DNA of 64,000 bases from JAEUSE01 sp964648985 (GTDB taxonomy: Bacteria; Patescibacteriota; Doudnabacteria; UBA920). The stretch is from assembly GCA_964648985.1 (NCBI GenBank), contig CAZYMS010000005.1, forward strand, positions 1 through 64,000. The letters are read 5' to 3'. The notes beneath the pieces were generated by a model, which had not been told where the DNA came from, did not search any database, and worked only from the letters and a program-made list of their open reading frames with translations. Shown here one piece after another: positions 15,088-21,520 of this stretch. Position 1 is the stretch's first letter. Each line of letters opens with the position of its first letter. The translations under genes were made by a program, and so were the position numbers.

Positions 15088-15603
15088 ATGACATTTTCAG
15101 AAGTTCCCGGCGGTCCTCCGCCAGAATTGGTTAATCCCGGCGCAGGAGCGTCGGAAGAGTTTGGGACAAAATTTCTAGAGGTTAAGCCAACTAGAAGAAT
15201 AAGAAACACTCCAATGTCTGAGGCAGAAATAATAGCTGAAGCGACACAAGGGGTGGGTGGTCGTCCCGATAGGGTATATAGTGCAGATGAACGGTGGCAT
15301 GCAGAAGGCGAAACGCATAAAGCAGCTATGCAGATTCCCGTACCGGTTACAGCGGTTGAGCCTCATTCCCCAGAGTTTGTGAGAAGGAATACTTCACGCG
15401 TGTTAGGTCGACCAGATACATGGGTCGATGCAGATGAAAGTTACTTTAAAAAGCTGGTAGAACATTTGTTACGAAGTGGGATAGGGTATAGCCTTCAAAA
15501 CATGGATAGTCAGGATGAACTTTTAGACCCTATGCCAGCAGATAAGCGCGTATACTTCCAAGGTTTGATAGATGAGATAAAAGCGAAAATAGATAGCGAG
15601 TAA
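15088..15603 (+). CDS. unknown protein with C-terminal RPDxW module (1 of 3)
   Basis: 171 aa, soluble, low-complexity N-terminal half rich in Pro, Glu and Gly. From about residue 108 it carries a module that recurs in the next two genes: RPDTW, an amphipathic helix (YFKKLVEHLLRSGIGYSL), then MPADKRVYFQGLIDEIKAKI. It starts 4 bases after the ABC ATPase stop and ends 4 bases before the next start, so it belongs to the same transcript. No known family recognised. Confidence 0.7.
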   Translation: MTFSEVPGGPPPELVNPGAGASEEFGTKFLEVKPTRRIRNTPMSEAEIIAEATQGVGGRPDRVYSADERWHAEGETHKAAMQIPVPVTAVEPHSPEFVRRNTSRVLGRPDTWVDADESYFKKLVEHLLRSGIGYSLQNMDSQDELLDPMPADKRVYFQGLIDEIKAKIDSE

Positions 15604-15607
15604 TGAT

Positions 15608-16303
15608 ATGAGTGAAAAAAAATCTTACGACACTCAAGTTTTGGGAAATGTATCAAATGGAGCAGAAAGTGCAGATTTTGTTGAAACTCTTATTCTTGAA
15701 GAGAGTTCCCCGCAGGCTGCTTCCGAAGCGTCCGAAACCGCTGTTTTGCCTATGCAGCCTGCCGCTGACCAAAAGGTAGCGATTGAGCATGTTGAATCAA
15801 ACCACGACACCGTTAATGTGGGGCACTCCTGGCTTTTAAAAAACGCCCATAGCAATGCGCCTAAACCGGATGAATTTAAGCAAGCTAGCCCAAGAGGTAG
15901 GGGGAGTGCCCGGGTGACAATTCCTTTCCCCGTGTATGGTACGGTTGATGAGAGCTATGCAGGGATTGTTTCGGCTCCTAAATTAACTATCCCCGCTGGA
16001 GATTCGGTACATCAAAAGTCAATGGAGAGACTAACTGAAGACCAGAGAAAATCCTACGATAAAGTGCCAGAAGTGCTGGGTAGATCTGAAAGAGGCAAGG
16101 ATTCAATAGATCCTACACGTCCCGACTTATGGCCCGGTGCTAAGCAAAAACTTTTTCCGCAGATAGTGGAGGGGGTAATACGAGCGGGTATGGAATATAA
16201 GCTTGATGAAGACAATATGCCTGAGGCAGATCTTGCACAGTATAGAAAAACAATTGAATCTGTTCGCGCAAATGTGGGCGATGAAAAAAGTCAGGATTCT
16301 TAA
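15608..16303 (+). CDS. unknown protein with C-terminal RPDxW module (2 of 3)
   Basis: 231 aa, soluble. The N-terminal 165 residues are disordered-looking (rich in Ser, Glu, Ala). From about residue 170 the shared module reads RPDLW, KLFPQIVEGVIRAGMEYKL, MPEADLAQYRKTIESVRA. It follows the first module protein by 4 bases and is closed by a small terminator at 16355-16375. Function unknown. Confidence 0.7.
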   Translation: MSEKKSYDTQVLGNVSNGAESADFVETLILEESSPQAASEASETAVLPMQPAADQKVAIEHVESNHDTVNVGHSWLLKNAHSNAPKPDEFKQASPRGRGSARVTIPFPVYGTVDESYAGIVSAPKLTIPAGDSVHQKSMERLTEDQRKSYDKVPEVLGRSERGKDSIDPTRPDLWPGAKQKLFPQIVEGVIRAGMEYKLDEDNMPEADLAQYRKTIESVRANVGDEKSQDS

Positions 16304-16354
16304 CCTTTGTATTAAAAATTCTGAACAGTCATTAGATATTTTTATGGATAAACC

Positions 16355-16376
16355 AATAGCCTAACGGCTATTTTTT
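16355..16376 (+). terminator. small intrinsic terminator
   Basis: AATAGCC (16355-16361) pairs with GGCTATT (16366-16372) followed by a T run. The same AATAGCC/GGCTATT design recurs at 18007-18032. Confidence 0.75.
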
Positions 16377-16444
16377 ATTTATGTACCAACCGCCCATACT
16401 ATCTTTTATGCAAGATACTAGCAGTAGCATGGTAATATACATAT

Positions 16445-17995
16445 ATGAGTAAGTTTGAACATAGAGGGAGTCCGCTTATAAGTATTGGCCAAGAACTTCC
16501 TAATTCGCAAGGGGGGCAGGTTGGTCGTGATTCAGAACGGTTGAAGGCGAGTACGGGGACTGAAACTCTTCAAACTATAATAGGACACAGCCCTGAACAA
16601 GGAAATAATAAGTTTGACTCTTTTTATAAGCAGAAGACCGAAGCCTTAACTGAAGAACTAAAGATTCCAGAAGTGAAAGATACTGTGGCGTTTTCTGAGT
16701 CTGATCTTGCCGAGGCGCGTAATAAAATAGATAATTTGTACCGTGGTGAACGTGCAACGGAGCCATTGCATACCCCCCAAGCTACCGTAGAGGCACGCGG
16801 TACGGAACGTTTGCCAATAGGAGGGGGTAAAGAAAAAGATTCGCAGGGTGGTGGCGTATGGGGGTGGCTAAAGAGTAAATTTACTCGTAAGCAAAAAGTA
16901 GCAGAGACTCCAGTACCAACATCAACCACTCCATCTAGTCCAACGACTTGGCTCGATTCAGCCAAGCGGCTTGGTATGACCACATTGGATCTAAATAATG
17001 ATACTAAACAGCCATATGCGGTCCATCATGAGGACCCCCAAGCTGGCTGGAGAACCGCTGCAAAGAAAATGGGACTAAATATGCTCGATTTGCGTCCACA
17101 TGAGTCGGTGGTACTACCCAAAGAGCATCGCTCTTTGAATGATACCGAGGAGATTTGGGTTGCCCCTACTAAGGAATTTACTTCAGCAGAGTTGGATCAA
17201 CTAAATGCTCGAACAGAGGAGCTTAATTTTACTCCTTCTTCACCTAGTAATGAGCGCACTGAGCCACTTCTAAACACCGAGCTACATGCAGGAAATACAG
17301 AAGCTTTAACGGAGCTGCTTACTGTTAAGCAAACGGAGGCGGGGCAGGTAGGGAAAGAGCAGACCGAACCACTAGAAGCGAGTGTGCGTCTGAATATAGA
17401 TACGCTCGAGCGTATGACACGGCCATTTATAGAGACAAACACCGAGCCGCTTCCGTATGGCCGTGGTATGGAAACTACCATTATTGCTCCTACGCCAAAA
17501 TCAGATAAACAATTGGCGCATGAAGCAGGTATTGCTGCAATGCATGCAAGAGAGCAGAAGCGAATTGCCGCGGGCGATACTCAATATAGGTCCGAACTTG
17601 GTGATAATCTATTCAGGCCCGATCTATGGTCTGGCCAAAACAAGGAAGAGCGTTTTAAGACAATTGTAAAACATTTATACGAGCAAGGTGTTCTGGGAGA
17701 AGGAAAAGGTGAGTACCAGTTTTCTATGGACATGCCGTTAGTCGAGCGCAAAAAATACGAAATGCTTATTGCTCAAGCACGTGCGGAATTGGCTGCTCCA
17801 GAAACCAACCCGTTGTTTGGTTCTAAGCCGCGAACGGTAAGAGCACATAGGGGGCGCCGTTACTCGACAGTTGGGTCGCAGAGACCGATTCGTGTTTCTG
17901 CTCGAGATGCACGAGGGATTGCTACTGCCTATGCCGCTGGGGGAGTTGCTGCAACTGCCCGCGCAGTAAGAGCAGAGAAGATTCGTAAGAGATAA
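16445..17995 (+). CDS. long repetitive unknown protein with RPDxW module (3 of 3)
   Basis: 516 aa, soluble. It contains about nine scattered TEPL/TEAL/TEEL/TERL motifs (for example TEPLHTP, TEPLLNT, TEALTELL, TEPLPYG), and two copies of a W-(AK)-GM-LDL motif (TWLDSAKRLGMTTLDL and GWRTAAKKMGLNMLDL). The shared module is at about residues 391-455 (RPDLW, RFKTIVKHLYEQG, MPLVERKKYEMLIAQARAEL). A very basic tail of about 55 residues (RAHRGRR, RAEKIRKR) could bind nucleic acid or the membrane; that is inference. No enzyme motif seen. Confidence 0.7.
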   Translation: MSKFEHRGSPLISIGQELPNSQGGQVGRDSERLKASTGTETLQTIIGHSPEQGNNKFDSFYKQKTEALTEELKIPEVKDTVAFSESDLAEARNKIDNLYRGERATEPLHTPQATVEARGTERLPIGGGKEKDSQGGGVWGWLKSKFTRKQKVAETPVPTSTTPSSPTTWLDSAKRLGMTTLDLNNDTKQPYAVHHEDPQAGWRTAAKKMGLNMLDLRPHESVVLPKEHRSLNDTEEIWVAPTKEFTSAELDQLNARTEELNFTPSSPSNERTEPLLNTELHAGNTEALTELLTVKQTEAGQVGKEQTEPLEASVRLNIDTLERMTRPFIETNTEPLPYGRGMETTIIAPTPKSDKQLAHEAGIAAMHAREQKRIAAGDTQYRSELGDNLFRPDLWSGQNKEERFKTIVKHLYEQGVLGEGKGEYQFSMDMPLVERKKYEMLIAQARAELAAPETNPLFGSKPRTVRAHRGRRYSTVGSQRPIRVSARDARGIATAYAAGGVAATARAVRAEKIRKR

Positions 17996-18006
17996 TTTTT
18001 AGTAAT

Positions 18007-18032
18007 AAAAAAATAGCCTTACGGCTATTTTT
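18007..18032. terminator. bidirectional terminator between convergent genes
   Basis: AAAAATAGCC and GGCTATTTTT flank a 3-4 base loop. It separates the 516-aa gene (plus) from rpmB (minus) and can serve both. Confidence 0.85.
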
Positions 18033-18034
18033 AG

Positions 18035-18226
18035 TTATACAGCAGCCATGCGAGCTGACTTTGTTTTGGTGCGAATGCACTTGGTGCAGGCCTTTACGCG
18101 GTTACCATTGTCAGCGCGGGTCCATTGCAGGTTTGCCTTAAGGCGAACAATAGAAGAGCGCATGGAGTGGCTTCGTTTTATGGTGCGGCTATAGGTTTTG
18201 CCACACACGGTACACATTCTTGCCAT
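18035..18226 (-). CDS. rpmB: 50S ribosomal protein L28
   Basis: 63 aa. It begins MARMCTVCGKTYSRTIKRSHS and has a second Cys pair in KACTKCIRTK, giving the two CxxC half-sites of zinc-type L28. The length is normal for the short form. It is monocistronic on the minus strand, and its stop lies against the shared terminator. Confidence 0.95.
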   Translation of the reverse strand: MARMCTVCGKTYSRTIKRSHSMRSSIVRLKANLQWTRADNGNRVKACTKCIRTKTKSARMAAV

Positions 18227-18310
18227 AACTTTCCTTAAAATTCGAATTTCTGAAAACCCAGAACCGAAATAAATATATGTAAAATAAGCTAGATAAATGT
18301 AACATATTTT

Positions 18311-18374
18311 GTTATACTTGGCAAGACCGGCCCTATTAGAGGTGGGGTGGCGGCTGTCTAATCTTTAGGCCAAG
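18311..18374 (+). other. promoter-proximal nested stem structure upstream of the M50 protease
   Basis: A -10-like TTATACT at 18312-18318 is followed by CTTGGC (18317-18322) pairing with GCCAAG (18369-18374), enclosing ATTAGA (18335-18340) paired with TCTAAT (18357-18362) around a G-rich 16-base loop. It may be a structured 5' leader; no known riboswitch class recognised. Confidence 0.3.
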
Positions 18375-18426
18375 CATGTAATTCAATTAGAAGTTAGATA
18401 TTCGGAATTAGACATACTTTCTCATT

Positions 18427-19035
18427 ATGCAATATATTATCCAACTAATAATTCTCTTATTTTCCGCAATAGTGCATGAAGTCATGCACGGGGTTGTGGC
18501 AGAAAAATTAGGTGATGATACTGCTCGGATAGAGGGCCGTATTACCTTAAATCCTTTGCCACACATAGACCCATTTGGATCAGTATTGCTGCCACTCTTT
18601 TTAATGCTGGTAGGTAGTCCGGTCATACTTGGTGCGGCTAAACCGGTGCCAGTAAATTTTAACAACCTCCATAACCCAAAGAGGGGAATGGCTTTGGTTT
18701 CCCTTGCTGGTCCGTTGTCCAACCTTGGCCTTGCTATACTGTTTGCCATTCCACTTAAGCTGGGACTGGTTACTACGCTATCAGCAGAAATTTTAGTCCA
18801 GGCGGTGCTTATAAACCTGGTGCTCTTTGTGTTTAACCTCATACCCATTCCACCGCTTGATGGCAGCAAGGTATTGGCTGCATTGGCACCAGACCGCATA
18901 ATGTACCAAATTCTTTCCTGGGAACGGTATGGGTTTATACTCGTATTTGCATTTTTATACCTAGGTGTCCTTGATCGCATTCTTGTTCCAATAATTCTTC
19001 TCTTCTCTCGTTTGCTTGGCATAAGTTTTTTCTAA
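18427..19035 (+). CDS. site-2 protease family (M50) membrane metalloprotease
   Basis: 202 aa with about five to six membrane segments. The zinc-binding HExxH is HEVMH near residue 19, in the first helix; the third ligand region is NLIPIPPLDGSKVL, the usual NPxPxxxLDG motif with the first Pro changed. It is a short version of the family, without a PDZ domain. Such proteases cut membrane-anchored regulators or signal-peptide remnants. It stands alone, ended by a strong hairpin. Confidence 0.88.
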   Translation: MQYIIQLIILLFSAIVHEVMHGVVAEKLGDDTARIEGRITLNPLPHIDPFGSVLLPLFLMLVGSPVILGAAKPVPVNFNNLHNPKRGMALVSLAGPLSNLGLAILFAIPLKLGLVTTLSAEILVQAVLINLVLFVFNLIPIPPLDGSKVLAALAPDRIMYQILSWERYGFILVFAFLYLGVLDRILVPIILLFSRLLGISFF

Positions 19036-19039
19036 TACT

Positions 19040-19077
19040 TTCCTCTTCATTTAACCGGCCAGTTAAATGAAGAGGAA
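19040..19077. repeat. 16-bp perfect hairpin after the M50 gene
   Basis: TTCCTCTTCATTTAAC (19040-19055) pairs with GTTAAATGAAGAGGAA (19062-19077), loop 6. No T run follows, so termination would have to be factor-assisted, or it protects the 3' end. Confidence 0.75.
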
Positions 19078-19145
19078 GGGTGCTACGAGTTTTGGTAAGG
19101 GCCAGAAAATATTTGGCCACAGTATATTGGCCCCGGACATAAAGA

Positions 19146-19239
19146 AAAACCCTTTAGAACTTGCGTTCACGGCTAGTGGGTTAAAGCCGAAATAAGGTGT
19201 CATTCTAAAGCGTAGGGGTTCATTGATGTGAGCCTACGC
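19146..19239. other. cluster of stems next to an assembly gap
   Basis: CTTTAGAA (19152-19159) pairs with TTCTAAAG (19203-19210) enclosing CGGCT (19170-19174) and AGCCG (19185-19189); then GCGTAGG (19210-19216) pairs with CCTACGC (19233-19239). On the minus strand the last stem is followed by TTT and may end the gene that enters the gap from the right. A small structured RNA is the alternative. Confidence 0.4.
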
Positions 19240-19252
19240 GTCGGTGCGCACA

Positions 19253-19352
19253 NNNNNNNNNNNNNNNNNNNNNNNNNNNNNNNNNNNNNNNNNNNNNNNN
19301 NNNNNNNNNNNNNNNNNNNNNNNNNNNNNNNNNNNNNNNNNNNNNNNNNNNN
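19253..19352. other. assembly gap (100 N), real
   Basis: Unlike the other two gaps, the flanks share no overlap, so sequence of unknown length is missing here. Confidence 0.85.
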
Positions 19353-19663
19353 CTGCGGTCACTGTATCGAACCCACGCTCCAACAATCCTATCCCACCAC
19401 GTGTCTAACCAGGCACGTTGCGAGTCAGTGGGGGAGCACAGGTATGAATAGCTGGCCATGGCGTATACAAGCCCAGCCATGCCAATCAGAACGGCGACAA
19501 TTATGCTCAGAAAGGCACTCGACATAATGAGCACTATTAGAGCACTTGGACGGCCATCCATTCCCAGCGCCATAACCTTCCTTGCTGAGAGATAAAGGGA
19601 GCAGCCATACACTACGCTCACCAAAGATATGATTGCTCGAAATAAACGAATTGCACCAGACAT
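19353..19663 (-). CDS. small membrane protein, 3' end lost in a gap
   Basis: At least 103 aa (MSGAIRLFRAIISLVSVVYG to GAWVRYSDR). Three hydrophobic segments are visible: residues about 5-25, 40-60 and 55-75, which partly merge. No family recognised. It has a strong Shine-Dalgarno (AAGGAGGAACAACGTTATG), a consensus-like promoter 165 bases upstream, and possibly the hairpin at 19210-19239 as terminator. In this it matches the other isolated minus-strand genes at 1247, 24240 and 28064. Confidence 0.65.
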
Positions 19664-19828
19664 AACGTTGTTCCTCCTTGAACTGGTTGTTGTGGTTGCA
19701 TATCTGCCTAGTCTTATGCACGCATGTGCAGAGACATGCGAGGCATAGGGTGTCCATAGACAGAGTAGTATCTACCATGTACTTTCATGGTTTATACGCA
19801 CTGCGCACGGGCAAATATATAACTATAC

Positions 19829-19857
19829 ATTATACAATAAATATTGAATAATAGCAA
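19829..19857 (-). promoter_or_regulatory. promoter of the gap-truncated membrane gene
   Basis: Minus strand: TTGCTA (19852-19857), 17-base spacer, TATAAT (19829-19834). It would give a 5' leader of about 160 nt. Confidence 0.7.
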
Positions 19858-19927
19858 GTTTTATTTGAGTTAAATTTACCATAAAAAAGCTTATATTTAA
19901 GCGATTATCCAGTTAGGAGGAAAGGCG

Positions 19928-19957
19928 TTGACGGCAAGGTTGGAAAATAGGTATAAT
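19928..19957 (+). promoter_or_regulatory. promoter of the rpsL leader or small RNA
   Basis: TTGACG (19928-19933), 18-base spacer, TATAAT (19952-19957). It is followed within 10 bases by the start of a structured, terminator-ended segment. Confidence 0.8.
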
Positions 19958-19963
19958 GGTTCT

Positions 19964-20107
19964 ACAAGTGAATAAGAAACCCCCTGATTCTAAAGTCGGG
20001 GAATTACTCATTTTATTTGGTCTCGTGTACTAGGAAGTTAACTCCAACAGGTTTCTGGAGAGTACTAGTTACGTGAAAAAGCAAAAAACCTTTTGCTAGG
20101 TTTTTTT
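19964..20107 (+). ncRNA. candidate small RNA or attenuator leader of rpsL
   Basis: Between a good promoter and an intrinsic terminator lies about 145 nt with no open frame. Visible stems: CCCC/GGGG at 19981-20001; an outer stem CGT plus ACTAG (20024-20033) with CTAGT plus ACG (20065-20073) enclosing CTCCA/TGGAG (20042-20060); and a terminator AAAAAACCT/AGGTTTTTT (20083-20106). This could be a free small RNA or a leader that attenuates the rpsL-rpsG-fusA operon, which has no other visible promoter. No match to 6S, SRP, tmRNA or RNase P RNA was recognised. Confidence 0.5.
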
Positions 20108-20118
20108 GTTTGCCGGAA

Positions 20119-20219
20119 AACATTAATAAGCTTATTAGCTTACAGCTTTCTAGCTTCCTAGGAAATTCAATTTCTGAAGCTAATCAGCTAAGAAGCTAAT
20201 CAGCTAAGAAGCTAAGAGA
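20119..20219 (+). repeat. paired-word element, AGCTT/AAGCT family, before rpsL
   Basis: The 5' arm with TTAGCTTACAGCTTTCTAGC faces a 3' arm of repeated CTAATCAGCTAAGAAG words, imperfectly complementary, ending at the rpsL start. Confidence 0.8.
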
Positions 20220-20221
20220 GA

Positions 20222-20638
20222 ATGCCTACAATAAACCAGCTTGTACGCAAAGGACGAAAGCCTTTGAAGACCAAGCCAGCATCGCCAGCTTTGCGCCGGC
20301 GCATCAACTTAATTAAGAACAAGCCCATTAGCATACCGGGTGCACCGTTTATTCGAGGAGTATGTCTTAAGGTGTACACCACCACCCCTCGTAAACCAAA
20401 CTCTGCTTTGCGTAAAGTTGCTAAGGTAAAACTGACCAATGGTATGGAAGTGCTTGCCTACATTCCCGGTGTAGGACACAACTTACAAGAACACAGCGTT
20501 GTACTACTTCGCGGTGGACGAGTAAAAGATTTGGCTGGTGTGCGCTATCACATAGTGCGCGGTAAATTAGATACACTTGGCGTTGATGGTCGAAAACGCG
20601 GACGAAGCAAGTACGGAGCAAAGAACAAAAAGAGCTAA
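20222..20638 (+). CDS. rpsL: 30S ribosomal protein S12
   Basis: 138 aa. Signature regions: MPTINQLVRKGRKPLK, GVCLKVYTTTPRKPNSALRK, and the loop around PGVGHNLQEHSVVLLRGGR with KDLAGVRYHIVRG. Compared with typical S12 there is an insertion of about 16 residues after SPALRRR (INLIKNKPISIPGAP). It decodes at the ribosomal A site. First gene of an rpsL-rpsG-fusA group. No Shine-Dalgarno sequence precedes the ATG. Confidence 0.97.
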   Translation: MPTINQLVRKGRKPLKTKPASPALRRRINLIKNKPISIPGAPFIRGVCLKVYTTTPRKPNSALRKVAKVKLTNGMEVLAYIPGVGHNLQEHSVVLLRGGRVKDLAGVRYHIVRGKLDTLGVDGRKRGRSKYGAKNKKS

Positions 20639-20640
20639 GC

Positions 20641-20735
20641 TCTTTAACATTTAACAATTAACATTTAACAATTGACCAGGCTGTCCGGACTCTTTCTTTG
20701 GAGTCAAGTGTGAATTGTCAGATGTCAAATGTAAC
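20641..20735 (+). repeat. paired-word element, AACATTT/AAATGT family, before rpsG
   Basis: ACATTTAACAATTAACATTT on the left faces AATTGTCAGATGTCAAATGT on the right, with GGACTC/GAGTC closing the loop. Confidence 0.8.
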
Positions 20736-20743
20736 CTAAAGAT

Positions 20744-21423
20744 ATGCCAAGAAGAGCACGAAGTTACGAACGCCGCATGCCGGCGCCAGATCCAAAGTAC
20801 AACAGTGTAAAATACGCTAAGTTCATTAACTACTTAATGCTTGGTGGTAAAAAAACTGTTGCTCAGAAAATATTTTTCACTGCTATTGAAACTGTTACCG
20901 AAAAAATGGCAGCTCAGAAAGATCCAAACAGCGACGAGAAACCACTTGATGGTCGTCAGGTTTTTGAAATTGCTTTAAAGAATGTTTCTCCAATGGTGGA
21001 AGTTAAAGGCCGCCGTGTTGGTGGTTCTAACTACCAAGTACCAATGGAAGTGCAAGAACCACGTAAGACCACGCTTGGTATGAAGTGGATGATAAATGCT
21101 GCCCGCGCCCGCAAAGGTGCTCCTATGGGTGAGAAGCTTGCTGCAGAAATAGTAGATGCATACAACAAACTTGGCAATGCATTCAAGAAGCGAGAAGATA
21201 CTCACCGTATGGCTGAAGCAAACAAAGCCTTTGCTCACTTTGCTCGGTTTGCGAANNNNNNNNNNNNNNNNNNNNNNNNNNNNNNNNNNNNNNNNNNNNN
21301 NNNNNNNNNNNNNNNNNNNNNNNNNNNNNNNNNNNNNNNNNNNNNNNNNNNNNNNCTCACCGTATGGCTGAAGCAAACAAAGCCTTTGCTCACTTTGCTC
21401 GGTTTGCGAATAAACGTAAATAA
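20744..21423 (+). CDS. rpsG: 30S ribosomal protein S7, interrupted by an artefactual gap
   Basis: Assembled with 100 N at 21256-21355, but the 55 bases before the gap are repeated after it. Collapsing the overlap gives 525 bases, 174 aa ending FANKRK. Landmarks are MPRRARSYERR, KFINYLMLGGKK, VSPMVEVKGRRVGGSNYQVP and HRMAEANKAFAHF. S7 organises the 3' domain of 16S rRNA. It is slightly longer than the usual 156 aa because of an insertion near AAQKDPNSDEKPLDGR. Confidence 0.96.
21256..21355. other. assembly gap (100 N), artefact
   Basis: 21201-21255 equals 21356-21410 exactly (55 bases). The contigs overlap, and no sequence is missing. Confidence 0.95.
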
Positions 21424-21515
21424 ATTTTTAATTTCTAATTTACAATTTTTAATGAATTTTCAATGCAACAATTTTCAGTTGTTTGAAAATTAAAAATTAA
21501 AAAATTGAAAATTCT
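21424..21515 (+). repeat. paired-word element, AT-only family, before fusA
   Basis: Words such as TTTTTAATTTCTAATTT and GAATTTTCAATG on the left face GAAAATTAAAAATTAAAAA and GAAAATTC on the right. Confidence 0.8.
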
Positions 21516-21520
21516 ATCAT

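Larger units (their letters stand above)
19664..20221. other. divergent control region between the minus-strand membrane gene and rpsL
   Basis: A 558-base gene-free region. It holds the long leader and promoter (19829-19857) of the leftward gene, a rightward promoter (19928-19957), a structured RNA ending in a terminator (19964-20110), and a paired-word element in front of rpsL. Confidence 0.75.

Noticed and set aside
19103..19252. tRNA, SRP RNA, tmRNA or RNase P RNA next to the gap
   Set aside because: The stems do not give a cloverleaf and none of the conserved cores of these RNAs could be found.
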